Positions 21,791 through 35,350 are shown, numbered from the stretch's first letter. The stretch is DNA of 64,000 nucleotides from Myrica gale (GCA_963930655.1 OZ005618.1:24030501-24094500), one strand, 5' to 3'. Notes: a model not told the origin generated them from the letters alone. Program-made: numbers and translations.

Positions 21791-23990
21791 TTGTGTCTAA
21801 AGTTAAACATGAACAAGATATTTAGGTCCACTTTTTTCACAAATTCTAGGATATATATTTGTTGGGCGCTGAGGTAGAAATGTTGGCTGACTGGTTGGCT
21901 AAACAAAGTCATGTCGTAGGAGCTGGTGAGAGACGTGTTTGATCAGGCCCGGAAAATTCCGAGCTAGCTGATCAGAGGGTTGAACGACGTTGCGCGCATA
22001 TGGACAAACGATTTGGAGGTGACTGCATGCAATGTTTGGTTATTGGTTTTGTTTGTGTTTTGATTTTATTTTGTTATTGCTGGACGCTGGTTGTGGTTTG
22101 TCTCATTGTTATAATTAGTTTTGGTGGGTATATATATATATATATATATATGGACGTGTGTGTGTGAACCCATTACCAAATTCTGCGGAGTATATGTCTC
22201 CCCTGCTTGCATAAGAAAAGTCGTCCTATCTCACTCCCAAGGGGGTGGTGGACAACGTTTTCTTGTATCCTTATCCTGTTAGCTTATTGACATTTAAAAA
22301 GAGAAAAAAAAAACTAGACTGTATTTTTTTTTTCTAGATAACTAGACTGTGTTATATGATTAAAATGATGATCACCTCCTAGATCTCTATATGTGTTTCC
22401 AACTATAATAATCATGTCACACCTGCTTTTTTTTCTTTTTTTCTAAACAAAAAATGGTAGGAGGAGCGATAACAGGACGTGGCTAATAGTACTCTACCTA
22501 TGCGTTATCTAAAGCCATTTTACAGAACTTCTCTCATGATACGAGGAGGGTATGTATCTAAAGCCATGCGCGCACATATAAACCCAGAAATTCCAGTACT
22601 GCAATCCCCTGTGTTTGACACGAAGAAAACGAGATTGTTATTAGCAGTGTCATGAGAGGAAGCTGTGATGATAAAATTATGAAAAATTGAGGAACGTCCT
22701 GCGTAGCCTGCTTGTTTGGGGACAGAATGCAGGTGAATCACAGGTCATGAACTCGTGTACGGAGGCCGGGTAGATGTAAAGAATCCTCTTAAATGGCATG
22801 ACATTCGCGGTCGGGTTGGGGTTCGCTGTACTCTCCGTGGGACCGTGACCACATGCCTTGGTGCAGGAATAATAGCCAAGCTATCCAAAAGATTTTTTTA
22901 AAAAAAATTAAAGGTTTCTTTATTTTTATCGTATACACTAATTAATTATTGAGTTTAAACATTTTATATCCTTCTTTAAAATTTTCAGTTAATTTAGACG
23001 GAAAATAATTTTTTGATGTGCAAAATGATAATTTGTCCCCATTTTTTTTGCAGTGACCATTTTAAAAGGATAAAATTGCCAAAAATTAAATTTCATTCTA
23101 AATTGACGAAAAATTTTAACAAAAAATGCAAAGTGTCTGAAATCAATAGTTGGTGGGTGCAAAGTGTCAAGATCCCTAAAGTTTGAGGGTGCAAAGTGTA
23201 TTTAACCCAAAAATAAATTATAAAGATGGCTTAATTGTAAGGGCTTAAAGAAAGTGCTAGCCATATTTGTATTTCTTTACTTCAAATGAACTAGCTAAGG
23301 TTGCTTTTGAACTTCTTTAAATTATTATAAAGCTCAATTCAACTTATTAAGGTTTCAATATAAGACTTGACCCTTATACAACTCATACCTCATTTTTTTT
23401 CTTCTCTCACTTCATATGAGATTCGAAATATCATATTAATAGACCACTAACTAAATCCAAAAAAATGGTTTTTTTTCTCTAGTGGGTGAGGAGAGAAGAA
23501 TTTTCCTTAAAACTTACAAAGCTACTTGTACTACTGTTGTAGGATATCTGGGTTTCCATATAATAGATTTTGATTGTGTGACATTTATAATATAGAGTAA
23601 ATAGTCCAAAACGTTATCCCTCTTATAATTTGTTCCATCAACGGTGGTAAATTTCTTATAATAGTGCATGTTGATATAAAAATCAGTGCTGAGAAAGTTA
23701 TTCTAATATTTCCATAGATGAATGATTTACTAATGATATGTTCTCAAATAGCCTAGAAAACTTGTATGTACAATCATATAGCTGTTTTAAATTCATATGT
23801 ACGTGCTGTAACAATAATATCCAATGGCAAGTAAACTATGACAAACATGTTTTAACCAAAGAACCAAATAAGAGCAAAAGAAAGCACCAATATTTTTTTT
23901 CCCCAAATCCACAAAAAGGAAGAGAAAAAGAAAACTACCTAACTCAAAAAACTGTCCCTTTAAACTGGGACAGAAAGACCAAGTACTCAG

Positions 23991-26900
23991 TTATTCTGCA
24001 TCTTCTTTTCTTTTTGGCTCTGCATCCGGAGCCTCACTGATTATAGTTATCATAGTTTTCTCAGTTGAAACCTCAGTAAGGACCTGTAGAGGCTCCAAGG
24101 AGTCCACTATATCTCGCATTAGAGGCCTAGCCTTTGGATTCCGGTTTAAGCAATGATAAGCTAACATACCGGCCTTGTGAGCTCCTGTAATAGGATAATC
24201 TCCTTCTAGTCTTGGATCTATGATATTGAGCAATTTTTTCTTCTCTTTCAGTAACGGGAGTGCCCAATCGGCCAGGTTCTGCTCTCGGGTTGGTCGAGAC
24301 TTGTCTAATGATTTCCTTCCTGTAAGAAGTTCTACAAGAACAACGCCAAAGCTGTAAACATCACTTCTAGGAGTTAGATGGCCTGCACAGAAGAATAGAT
24401 GGCTATGATGTCAGTCCAGAATTAACTTAAATAAAATAGATGGCTATTTTGAACAATGTGAACTTTTTCAGGTGTTTCCCAGAAACTCCTAATACAGAAG
24501 GGTGCTTAACTGATATGTTCTCAAGGGATTTTAGCCAGAAAATAATTTACCTGTCATAATATACTCAGGTGCAGCATATCCATATGTTCCCATTATGCGA
24601 GTAGAAACATGAGACTTGTCCCCCTCGGGTCCATCTTTTGCAAGGCCAAAGTCAGAGAGCTTCGAATTGTAGTCCTGTTTGTGAATCATGCACATACAAG
24701 ACACATGGTGTAAATTAACAAGCTGATGATTTTTACTATAGCTTGGCATAAATAGCACTTTTGTTGCACTAGAATAGAACAGGATTGGTCTCTACAGTAT
24801 ACATGAATTTTCATGACTCTGTAGAGGCCTTGTTTTCAATTCAAGATCCAGGGCTGACTTCCCAAGTGCTGACCAATGCAACACCTGAGTCTGCAGCTTG
24901 AATTTAGTAAGTGGAAAAGTGGATGGTAAGGCAGACCAATGCAGTGCCTGAGACTGCATTTGCAATTCGGTAAAGTGGAGATATGGATGGTAGAGCAGAT
25001 CCATGCAATAAACGAGATTGCAGTGCCAAATTGTGGTGGTATAAGGACAGTTGTGAGGATCATTACAACTTGAGGGAGCGAAAAAAGGGATTTGCTCCTT
25101 AGCCTTTAGTCAAACCCTATTTATGCTCTCTGTCTCAGTGCTTAGCAATTGGCTTAGGAGAACATGATTCTTGCAATGCTGACTCCTATGGGTACTTGTT
25201 TATTGGGAAAGGAAATATCAAATTTTGTTTACTAACCAAGTCCAACAGAATATTAGACGTCTTAAAATCGCGATAGATGACAGGTTTCTCAGCTTCATGG
25301 AGAAAGGCAAGTCCTTTTGCAGCCCCAAATGCAATTTTCATTCTAATAGACCACGGCATGGGAAGCAATACTCCTGCAACAGAAGGGGATTATGCAAATA
25401 TTATTATAGAAATCTAAGAAATAGTCCTGCCCCTAGCAACTGACAACAAAAAAGCAACCTCAGAACTATGACTTATCAGTAAAAAAACCAGAAATTATAA
25501 AATTTTGCTGAAAGCAACTTCCTGATCAGTTTTTTTGTCCTCTGCCAGCGGAGATGACTTGGAATTAGGTCTTCTAAAAGACCTTCACGGAAGATAAACT
25601 ATAGGCTTGCCACACACAAAATAAAAGTCTTGAAACATGTTTAACAAATATTAGATTTACGCCTCTAAATCCATATGTAAGGCTGCTAGATTTATTAAGG
25701 TAGGGTTGCCTGATTGCTCACATAAGATCCATTCCTAACTCATGTTTAACAAATATCTTAAGATGGTAGTCATAACAGAGAATGTCATTGCACCAACATT
25801 ATCATCCTATCACTTCAGATTTCAGGAAACACCATTGAAAAGGAAAAGTTAATGTAAAGGGAAGTGAAATGCAAGAGGAAAGCGTACTTGAAAAAAGATT
25901 GTTTTCCACACTACCCCGAGCCATATACTCATATATTAGCATGCGATGTTCATCTTCACAGCAATATCCAATCAATTTTACCAAATTTGGATGAGAAAGC
26001 TGCCCCAAAAATATGACTTCTGCCTAGAAACCACAAAGCAGTAAATCAGTATGATACAAGTTGCAAAGTTCTATAGAAGAAGACAACATAAATATAGTAC
26101 CATACATCTGAAAGAATTGAACAATTTAAAGGTCACAAAGTTTACCAGCCATTCTCTGTGGCCTTGATAACTGTTGTCACCATCGTGAACCTTGACAGCT
26201 ACAGGTACAGGAGGAAGCCCCTCTCTGAGGTCTTCAGAAATGAACCCTTTGTAAACACTTCCAAAACCTCCTCCCCCCAACACTCGGTCTTGCCTAAAAT
26301 TTCCAGTGATTATCTCTAATTCATTGTAGGTGAATGCAATCAACGGATTTGCTGCTGAATCACGGCGGAGGTCTTCTACTTCTTCAGGGTTTGATGGTAA
26401 CTTACTTTCATCTTTCCTTTCTTTAACTAATTGGCTCTGGTCTTTTGGAGATTCCAAACACGAATATGGAAAGCATTATATCACATATCCAGCTACGAAA
26501 TTCATTCCTGTACTACATTCATGACAAACCCGGAAGAAAAAAACAAGGGAATCCAAAAAAAGATAAATGTTCCCACTTCACTATGAGGGTATAATTGGTG
26601 GAGTACTTGCAGGCAAACAAAGATTTAACCAACCACATCTAATAACTAAGTGTCAATTTCTTCGAAGATATTCAAACCTCATATGAAGTAACAGAAAACA
26701 TCTTGGAATGTGAAACCGTTACACTTAGAAGCCTACTCAATTTATTGCTTCAAAAACTTCATTCCTGTTAGAATATTGCCCATATCTTCTTGATTCCGGA
26801 AGATCACGGAAATATATCTTCCATGATCTTCCTAAATTAGGACCATATTCTCATATCACGAAGATTATGATTTATCATCTGATTGTGATTTGTAATTATT

Positions 26901-27803
26901 CTTTGATTCCGCTTACCTTGTATAACTCTCTCCCTCCTCCTTCAATGATTCTTAAGAGAATGGGTCGATACCATTAGCGAGTGTGTGTGAGTAGCTAACC
27001 AACAAGGAAAAAAAAGCATAAGTTTGGAAACACAAATCCCAATTTGCGAGACGGTGTTACAGTTGATGGAGAATATTGACGTAAGAGTCAATCAGTCAGT
27101 GTACTGTTGTTTGTATGCGTTTCCAAACAAAACGAAAATATACCACCTTTATATCTATTTTTTTTCTAAGTTATACCACCTTTATAAGGTGGGGTGAATT
27201 AGATGTGAAAAAGTATATCATTTTCACTTTTTCTGGTCCTTCCTTTAATTTTCAACGGATAAACGAACTGGCAAACGGAGAAGGAAACAAGGCATCGACA
27301 GATGGGGGGGGGGGGGGGGGGGGTCGGCAGTCAAAATTTTGAGAGTAGTAAATTTTAGGGTATTGGTTTTTATACGAGATTTGATTAAAAAAAATGAATA
27401 AAAAAGATTTGAATAAATATTGTAATAATAAAAATAATAATTTCACGAGGAGATAAGAGGTAGAAATTTGAAGCGGTGAAAATTTCACACAGCTGATCTC
27501 AAGAGAGTATACAGATCAGCTGAGTATAATATACACAGATCGATGCTCATACAAGAAACTCATAGACAGAGAACAACAGCAAACAGAAGAAAACAGAGTA
27601 GTACCTGTTAAATCTAACCTAAACTCTAAAGATAACTAAGCAACTCAATGAAAGAAAGAGAAACAGGGAATTGCATCTCTCGAATCATGTACTGACTAAA
27701 ACCCAATTAGAAAAAATCAAAGCTTTGTTGAAAACCAACCTGACTTTGCATTGGATGAGACTCTGTGAAATGAGGGTTCGCCCCTACACCAGCAATTCCC
27801 CAT
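23991..27803 (-). CDS. Receptor-like cytoplasmic kinase, RLCK-VII / PBS1-like (PBL16-like)
   Basis: Ser/Thr kinase expected at the plasma membrane, relaying receptor-kinase signals. Coding exons (minus): 27803-27740, 26441-26146, 26023-25888, 25373-25237, 24674-24551, 24382-23991; 1149 nt, 382 aa. Exon 1 encodes [20 protein letters not shown]: Gly2 is a myristoylation site and Cys4/Cys6 candidate palmitoylation sites. Kinase landmarks are [11 protein letters not shown] (about 77-87), VAVK Lys104, YRD (199-201, YRD replacing HRD as in RLCK-VII), DFG (219-221), [10 protein letters not shown] and the [15 protein letters not shown] segment. A short acidic tail ends the protein. The 1.3-kb first intron separates the lipidation exon from the rest. 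At its 3' end the expected acceptor next to the conserved Glu-Ser-Pro codons reads GG; the nearest AG (26443-26442) removes four residues but keeps frame. The PBL16 (At5g56460) assignment is from memory. Confidence 0.93.
24869..24996. repeat. Diverged two-copy tandem duplication in an RLCK intron
   Basis: Units 24869-24932 and 24933-24996 both read GACCAATGCA..CCTGAG.CTGCA followed by a TAAAGTGG-like segment and GGATGGTA. Period is about 64 bp with roughly 75% similarity. Confidence 0.6.
26768..27015 (+). mobile_element. Possible solo LTR of copia type in RLCK intron 1
   Basis: Starts TGTTAGAATATTGCCC, a common plant copia LTR opening, and contains a downstream CT-rich TTGTATAACTCTCTCCC segment and an AAGAGAATGGG stretch like an R/U5 region. 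No clear CA end or target duplication was found, so the boundaries are guesses. Confidence 0.35.
27304..27323. repeat. Poly-G run (20 G)
   Basis: Twenty consecutive G residues within RLCK intron 1. Such a tract could form a G-quadruplex on the plus strand, or C-tract RNA in the minus-strand pre-mRNA. Confidence 0.9.
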
Positions 27804-29668
27804 CACACCAAACCCAGAACAGTCCAAGACCCACTTCCTCACCAGCAACACATAACCAGAAGCAAATTTTTTTTATTGAAAAAGAGTCGGGCACTAACTA
27901 TAACAAAAAAACAAAACCACAAAGAAACTTTGAACAAGCACTCTGTTTTACGTAATTGGTTTTCTAAAGATGAGAAGTGTTGTTGTCTTGTTTGTAAGAA
28001 TTGAGAGTAGGTGCAGTCGTTGATGAAAGCAAGAAAGAGTGTATGAGAGAATTCTTGATGGTAATGATGGTGAGTTTCGAGGTGGGGGCTGGTTCGTGGC
28101 TATGGCGGAAATGGGGCCACAGAGGGAGTATTTTGTTTTGATTCTTTTTTTCTAAGTGTATTTTGTTTTGATTCAAAACGTGCCTATGTGCGCTTTATTC
28201 TTAGTGCGCCTGTAAGGTGCATTCTACTCCCCACCAATCCTTTTCCATCACTCGCCAACATACTGCCATCTTTTCCTTGGCCTGCGCCATCTTTATTTTT
28301 TTTTTCCCAGTTTTCTCTTTTCCTTGGCCTGAGTAATAATCCACTTACAGAAGCTTGCAACTACTTTACCTACGAGTAGCTCTTGTTTAAAATTCTGGTT
28401 TCAAGTGTTCACTACCTAAGTGGCCATTTGCGTGTACACACCCATAATTGTACTAAGAATCGGGCAGTCCACGTTGTTGTACTCCAAGCAATATCTGCAA
28501 CTATAGTTGTGATCTACTGGGCAAAAGGACAAGAAATATACATGTATATATAGAAATATGAGTGTCTGATCTTTCCATTATAGGTCGAGAGGATTTTTAT
28601 ATGACACTAATGTGGATGTACAAAAGCAAGCATATTGCATACTATAACAGCAAAATCAACCTGGTGTGACAGGTACATGGCATGAACTATTTCATGTAAT
28701 CATTTGTTAGTATAAGCAAGGGTATGCAAGGCAGATAAATGGTAATCAATTCTCTGAATGGAAAAAAGAGTTCCTTTGTTTTTTTTATTGGATTAGTACT
28801 CTTGATGATCATTGAGTTTGTTTTTCTTTTTAGCAGGTTTCAATATTGAATGAGGTTCAACTTTTGTCAGTTTTAATGAAGAACTAAATAGCTTGACTTT
28901 TGCTAGAAGGAAGTAGATACGCTTGAAATAATTCCCCGTACTGTTTCACTCCACTATTCTTTTAGCCTAAACTAATTACACATACAATATGATTAGAAGC
29001 TAATTTCATTTGGCTATTACTTACGTATGCTAAACTAATTACACATACTATATGATTAGAAGCTAATTTCAATTGGCTTTTAATTACGTATGCTCTCGCT
29101 AATGGGAACAGTTGAACTTTATGTTTTCAGAGAAGTATTGTGGCCTACAAACTATCATGGGCAACTAATTGTGAACCTAGAGTAGTGCTTAATGCTCAAT
29201 TGTCATGTGTCAGCTGTCCTGAAAACGATGATCATGTGCTAAAGCATCATGCTATCATTTGCTGGTATTCTTATCTAAACCTGTTGAAGCAGAAAAGTTA
29301 GGGTTACTCTTTTATGCCTGCAACTTTTGACATTTGTGCTTGCACGTTTGTTAGCGGAAGCATTACGAAATTCATGAGGGTAAAGACTGAAATGTTTGGC
29401 AGAATATTTCACATCCCTCTGCACCAAAAAGGATGGGGCAGAAAATGAGGGACGAATTCATCCAACACATTCTTGTATGTTTGTAGATGTCGTTTTCTGT
29501 AGTGGTAACCGGTAAAATTGAAAACTTGGCATCTGCGTAAACTGCTCCTCGAGCTTGGTCTTGATGGAAAATGATATGTAGGTTTTCAGAAATTTTGACT
29601 GGAAAACAGAATGATATGTTACAGTTCAAGGTCATTAAAATGAGTAATCTTTGAAATTGGTTTGAAGT
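27804..29668. other. RLCK promoter region and spacer
   Basis: 27804-28150 should hold the RLCK leader and promoter. A 63-bp tandem duplication lies at 28967-29094. No gene recognised. Confidence 0.5.
28967..29094. repeat. Two-copy 63-bp tandem duplication
   Basis: Units start at 28967 and 29030 with CTAAACTAATTACACATAC; they share ATATGATTAGAAGCTAATTT and end in TTACGTATGC. Only a few substitutions separate them, suggesting a young duplication. Confidence 0.88.
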
Positions 29669-30672
29669 TGAAAAATCTAGTTTAGACCCTAACAACACTT
29701 AGAGGTGAAAAATATGTGTTTTCTCTCTAATTAACAAATCAATAACAATTTTAAAACATGTTCTAAAATTGTTCAGCCTAGATATGCATAATAATCAACT
29801 CAGTCAATAAATAGGCAGTGGAAAATTAAATAAACTTCAATCACACAAAGAGACAAGAATTTGGTGACGAAGTGGAAAACCTTTGAAATATCATTCCAAG
29901 GAAAAACTACTCCGGGCTAGCAGCCACCTAGAATCCACTAAGAAGAAAACCTTACAAACAGTTATTCAGACACGGGCATCCCCTGTTGCTTGACTCTGAC
30001 AACCCTGATGTAATAATCTAAGCCTCACTGCTTAGACCCGCTACGTGCGACATTCCCCTCAAACCTTTGAGGATCTTCTTATGGATTCTTCACCGAATAC
30101 TCTTGTTCTTCAGCACGCCTTCAACACCATGAAGGTTACAAAGATATTTGATCGAAGACGAGAGAAAACTTGTCAATCTTGAAGCACAACTCTTCTGGGG
30201 GTTTTCTCTCAAGGAAGGAGGCACAGATCTACTCAATAGAAGCCTCAATAAGGTTTAGGACGGCCTCCCACGAAACCTAGTAGGGTTTCCCTTGGTTTCA
30301 CAAGGAAAGTCCAAAATTTGAGTAATTTTGGAAATTCGCCGGAAGTCGCTCGAGCGCTGGTCAAACGCTTATGTTTCTGTCTGAAATTTGCACTGAGCGC
30401 TCGAGCGCTTGTCTAACGCTGGTCTAATGTTGTGACTCTATTTGCATTTTTTCAATGGCCGCTCGAGCGCACGTCTAACGCTGGTTGAACATAATGACTC
30501 TGTATGAATTTTTCGAAGCCCGCTCGAGCGCCTGTTGAACTCTGGTTGAACGTGATGAAGACTTTGGACAAATCATCAACTCTAACTCTTGAACAAATGT
30601 GGAGACCAAAATTACAACTCGATCAAGACATATTTTGACACGGAATTTTGCCAATACAAAAATGCGCTAACA
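29669..30672 (-). mobile_element. Solo LTR, 1004 bp, with 5-bp target duplication
   Basis: Bounded by TG (29669-29670) and CA (30671-30672) and flanked by the identical pentamer GAAGT (29664-29668 and 30673-30677). On the minus strand it opens TGTTAGCGCATTTTTG, hence the strand call. No internal pol sequence, primer-binding site or second LTR is present, so it is best read as a solo LTR left by LTR-LTR recombination. The element family was not identified. Confidence 0.82.
30347..30540. repeat. Four-fold repeat carrying the palindrome CGCTCGAGCG
   Basis: Perfect 10-bp palindromes at 30347-30356, 30398-30407, 30460-30469 and 30521-30530, spacing 51, 62 and 61 bp. Each is followed by a related segment (TGGTCAAACGCT, TTGTCTAACGCTGG, ACGTCTAACGCTGG, CTGTTGAACTCTGG). 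The array is internal to the solo LTR, in what is probably its U3 enhancer side. Confidence 0.88.
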
Positions 30673-30677
30673 GAAGT

Positions 30678-32239
30678 GTTTGGCACCAGGCGGTCTTAAA
30701 GTCGCCACCTTAATGAGTAATCAGTACTTCACTGGTTAACTACTCATGTTCAAAGAAAAAATTAGGGACACAGAGTTTAGTGCTAGGCATTAGCTTTTTG
30801 ACAGTATCGTGCAAAATTGTCCATGGATTCCATTCCTTTTATCAAGATATGCCAAGTGTAAGGATAGCATGGATCCACATGCCACTTACTTATTTGGCCT
30901 ATACTTCTGACAGTAGAGAAATGCAACTACTGCCGGACTAAAGGTTACTAAACATTTTCTCACCCGATCTTTGAAAGATCAGTCTCCAGTCTGTCTCATC
31001 TGCAAGCTAAATTAGAATAATCTTGCTTAATACTTGGTCTTCAGCAGGCAATTTAAATAAACCATGGTCCCGAGATCGGCAGATAATTTAATAATGCTAA
31101 TGTGTAGCGTGTCTATCCTGATATCTTTTATTCAACGCTTCTTTGGAGCAGACAAAAATATCTTCTCTTCTTTTTCTGTCTCCCCCTATCTTTCTCTCAC
31201 TCTGTCAGTTCTGGCTGCTGGTTGTAGAACACCTTACATATCTAGACAAAGTTGGGCATCTAATGAAAGCATCAGTTCAACGAGCAACCATATGACCGAG
31301 CTTGATATTGCCGTTCTTCTGAAAGGCCCTCAGAAGCACCTTGACAAAGGGACAACTTTAAGGTAATGGGAATATGTTAGTGATGAATGGTGGGTCCAAG
31401 CTTATACATGGCCTCCCCTCCTTGATGTGTTTTCATTAGCAACCCGCAGGAGACGACCACAGATTGACATGGTTGGAGGAGAACCTTAACTGACCACCAC
31501 TTGTTCCTTGAACCCCCCCCCCCCCCTTTTCTCTCGCAGACAGACACAGGCAGGCCGACATCCAGAGTCTTTTTTTTGGTAATAATGCTTATATAACGAC
31601 CATTTATGCAGATAATTGACGAATTATGTATGTCTATATTGCTTAGGGTAATGTAATTTATTGATTCTAATCCAACATTAAATGATTATTAAATGTTTTA
31701 AAGAATTTTTATCAGTACAGGGCCCACATCGTTCATAGACAATCAATCAGGACATGTTACCCTGCATCTAATGGGCTAAATGAATTCGGTCCCACCTCTG
31801 CATAGACGACAGCATGCAAAATATGTGCTCAACGATCATCAAGCTTGAGCTGGGGCCAAATGGTCATTTATCATAATTTTCCATTAGTCGTTAGTTGAAG
31901 TTCTGAAAGCCATGCAACTTTGACGACTAGACCAATATCTGTGTGCTACAACAGAGAGGGTGTAAATTGCTGACCAGCTCATTTGCGTGCAATTGAGGGG
32001 CTTCTATAATATGCATCTCTCAAAACCAACTTCCTGGAAGAAAAAATACTACAAGTAATGACAATCCTCTGCCTGTAAAATTGTGATCAGCAATCGTCTA
32101 CAAGATATCAGACAAGTGCCTGGGTAGGGTGCTTCGCAGTCAACTGTTGAAACAACCATAATAATTCTAGCTTCTCTATAGAGCCGACCACAATGCTTTT
32201 CTTTCAGAGTTATTTTTTTTCATCTTTTATCATATATAT

Positions 32240-32305
<66 letters not shown>

Positions 32306-34084
32306 CTATATTTATCTGCTCCTTATTAGAAAGTAACAAATCTTGACAATCAGGGCACCTAGTGGATTCGTCTAGTTTCATGTGTCTCAATGCTAACTGA
32401 TCATTGTACAAATTTCAACAAACAGTGAAGAGACATAAATGTTGGTCTTCATAGAAGCTAGTAGTTAATCTTTATTTTGCTCTTAGATGTTTGTATATGT
32501 ATATATGTAAATATGTGGATGTATATCATTTTCCAATGCACTAATTGAAACTGCTTCAGTTACAAAAATGCAAATTAAGGAGCAATTGCACTTGATCATG
32601 TCTTGTAGTCCTACCAGGTGAATTAAAAAGTTCTCCAAGTAATCCAGCTGTTAAGATGTCCCAACATCTATAAATCTTTATGTTGCACTTGAAATTTCTG
32701 CTTGTCAAAGCAAACTAGATGTATGCTTTGTTTCTATCAAATTATGATACATGAAGACACAATAATAGACTGCTATGACAGATACCTGTTGATGTCTACT
32801 GGCAAAGCAAGTTCATATACCATTCATAGGGAGAAAATTTCAATGATGTTAAGTTTAACTTGGAAGGTTAAGGCGTGTCTCGGAAGTCTTTGATCTTGAT
32901 TATAAACCTCTGATTACGCAATACGGTTAGACTCAATCCACGCAACGTCGTACGAAAGCATTAGCCAAGCAATGATTCTTCTGATTGAGCCTAATATAGC
33001 ATTTTGTGATCAATCTATTGTTATTTTGTAGGTTTGCAACTTATCATTGTGTACAAGTTCTTTGACGTTTGAAGGATGGGTTTCTTAGATAGCTCTAGTT
33101 CATAGGGCATAATACATGTATGGAATTTGAGATAAACATAATTTATATAATAATAAAAGAGGATAGAAAGAATCATTTTGTTATCAAATCTTTAGTTGTG
33201 CATCTCAGAGAAACATTCATAGCTTGTGGCAATACTAGGCATCCTCTGCTTATTAGATGTGATTATGCTAGTTTTTGAAACATTATTCCTTACGAATGTG
33301 CCTATCACTGAGATGGATATATCTCATCTGCCAAAATTATAGCTAGAGTGACAATCTAATTCAGAACATTCAGTATCTTAAAAGATTAGTATGACCTAAA
33401 ACTAGGGTTGCAGGCTTTTAAAGAAGAGTATAGAATATTCCAATACTGTAATGGTAAAAGTCAAGTTGTAGAAAGCATCTTGCTGTTCACATGAGAAAGA
33501 TCTCATTTGATTTCAAATAACAGAAATGTCATAAAAAACCATTTAGGGATCCCTAGGGCATTGGTGATATGTCATGTGCTCCGTTTCTACTTCAGATAGG
33601 AGCCTCAAGCAGCTGAAGATGTAGTGCAGTTATCTTTGGTCGTCTCTCTTTTTGAATATTTTAGTCAACTAGCATTCGTCCCTAGGGAAAACTTAAGCAT
33701 GATGAAGGTCACATGCATTTCTCTTTTGTGGTACTACTCATGGTGTGTATGATCGTTTTAGCTCAAGAAGTTGCTCCTTGTCCATAATTGTACGCCAGGC
33801 ACAGTACTATACAAGTCAAGGGACAAGAGGAGAGAGAGGATGTGGGAGTACTGGAGGTAGGTTGTCCTCATCTTTGTCAACTGGCTAGCTTCAAAAGGAA
33901 ATACAATCATGGAGGACCCGAGAAGGCATGTCAGTGCTCTTGCAGCTTGGAAACCGTAAAATGCACGCAGTACTATAACCATCCCTCAGGCAGGCCATCT
34001 GAGATCTTGGAAATCATAGTAACCCCCCATCTCCAACACTATTTAATGCCATCCATCGATGTGGTTCTTCCATATTGAGAGACA
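30678..34084. other. Gene-free spacer upstream of the subtilase pseudogene
   Basis: Contains a 14-C run (31513-31526) and a long AT microsatellite (32243-32303). The plus frames at 31064-31366 and 33788-34078 show no domain. The last few hundred bases may be the old subtilase promoter. Confidence 0.45.
32243..32303. repeat. (AT)n microsatellite
   Basis: About 61 bp of AT dinucleotides with no interruption. Confidence 0.95.
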
Positions 34085-35350
34085 ATGGCTGCTACTCTTA
34101 AGTTTTTTGGGGCCTGTTCCTCGCACTCTCACTTCATTCTATTCACTCAGCACCTACACCTCATGTAACTTTATTAGCTAAAAGCGCTTCGGCAAATTTT
34201 TTTTTCTCCTTCTTTAATATGATCCCGTCTTTATTTATTTCTGACCCTCTGAATTTTCACAGGTTTACACAGTCTATTTAGGTCTCAACCATATTAATGA
34301 TCCTACTCTCACTTCAAACTTCCACCACCAATTGCTCTCTAGCGTCTTTGGAAGGTTTTTAGTACTTATATATGCAGCATCATACATATTTGCTAATTCT
34401 TTAGAATTTTCCAGGCTCCTGATCTATATATATTGCTCAATTATCATTACTCATAAATTGACGCTCACTTGAGATCTATTTGCATATATTATCCTTGATC
34501 AGTGAAGAAGATGCTAAGCGGTCCATGCTCTACAGCTACAAGCATAGTTTCTCAGGGTTTTCAGCAAAGCTCAATTCCACTCAAGCAACTGCTTTAGCCA
34601 GTTATTACCTAACCTTCTTGTTTTCTGCCACAAATTTATGCATCTTAATTTTAAGATTTATCCGGGACTCATTAACTTCTTGTTTCAGAGTTGTATAAGA
34701 CTAATTATGTCTACCTGTTTTCATTACGTCGAAATCAAATTAACGTAATTATTCATGGAATTACAGAGATGGAAGGGAGTGATATCTGTGTTCAGGAGCA
34801 AGAAACACAAGTTGCACACGACAAGAAATTGGGACTTCTTAGGCCTTACCTTGGACAAGAGTACTGAAGTGATTCCATTGCAACTGGGATTTGGTGATGA
34901 CGTTATTGTTGGCGTGTTTGACTCAGGTTTCCCAACTACTATCTTTTCAGAGTTTAGTATTAACTGATCAGCTTGACCTGAATTTAGAAAATGGCATAAT
35001 GCTTTCACGCGATCATTAATTGGCCATGATACGTACAGCTGCATGGAGGAAATCATGACAAACTCGAGCATTGTTATTTCCGACTTCCTGAAAGTAATTT
35101 AATGTACATTATATATGTGCTTATTTTTGTGCTAGGGTTTATGGCCAGAATCCGAGAGTTTTCAGGAAGAGCCCGGCATGAGGCCTATTCCATTAACCTG
35201 GAAGGGCAGATGTGAAAAAGGTGAAAAGTTTGACCCAGAAACAAAATGCGACCGGAAGCTAATTGGAGCACGTTATTTCCTTAAAGGGTTTGAAGCAGAA
35301 CACGAGTCACTTAACATGAGTGGCAACTCAGAATATCGATCACCTCGAGA

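Larger units (their letters stand above)
19875..23990. other. Gene-free interval between WRKY and RLCK
   Basis: The first few hundred bases should hold the WRKY leader and promoter. It contains a purine-rich G run (20008-20035), two AT microsatellites and an 88-bp tandem duplication, both listed separately. 22880-23220 is AT-rich unannotated repeat-like sequence. The 73-codon minus frame at 22520-22741 matched nothing I know. Confidence 0.45.

Noticed and set aside
22520-22741. 73-codon minus frame between WRKY and RLCK
   Set aside because: No motif or neighbouring exons; probably chance or very old repeat.
26768-27061. Extending the LTR-like segment to GTGTTACA at 27061
   Set aside because: No matching target duplication at either possible end, so only a tentative shorter interval is reported.
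32220-32411. Minus frame with a Tyr-Ile repeat
   Set aside because: Translation of an AT microsatellite; similar frames at 20970-21152 and 39753-40037 were discarded for the same reason.
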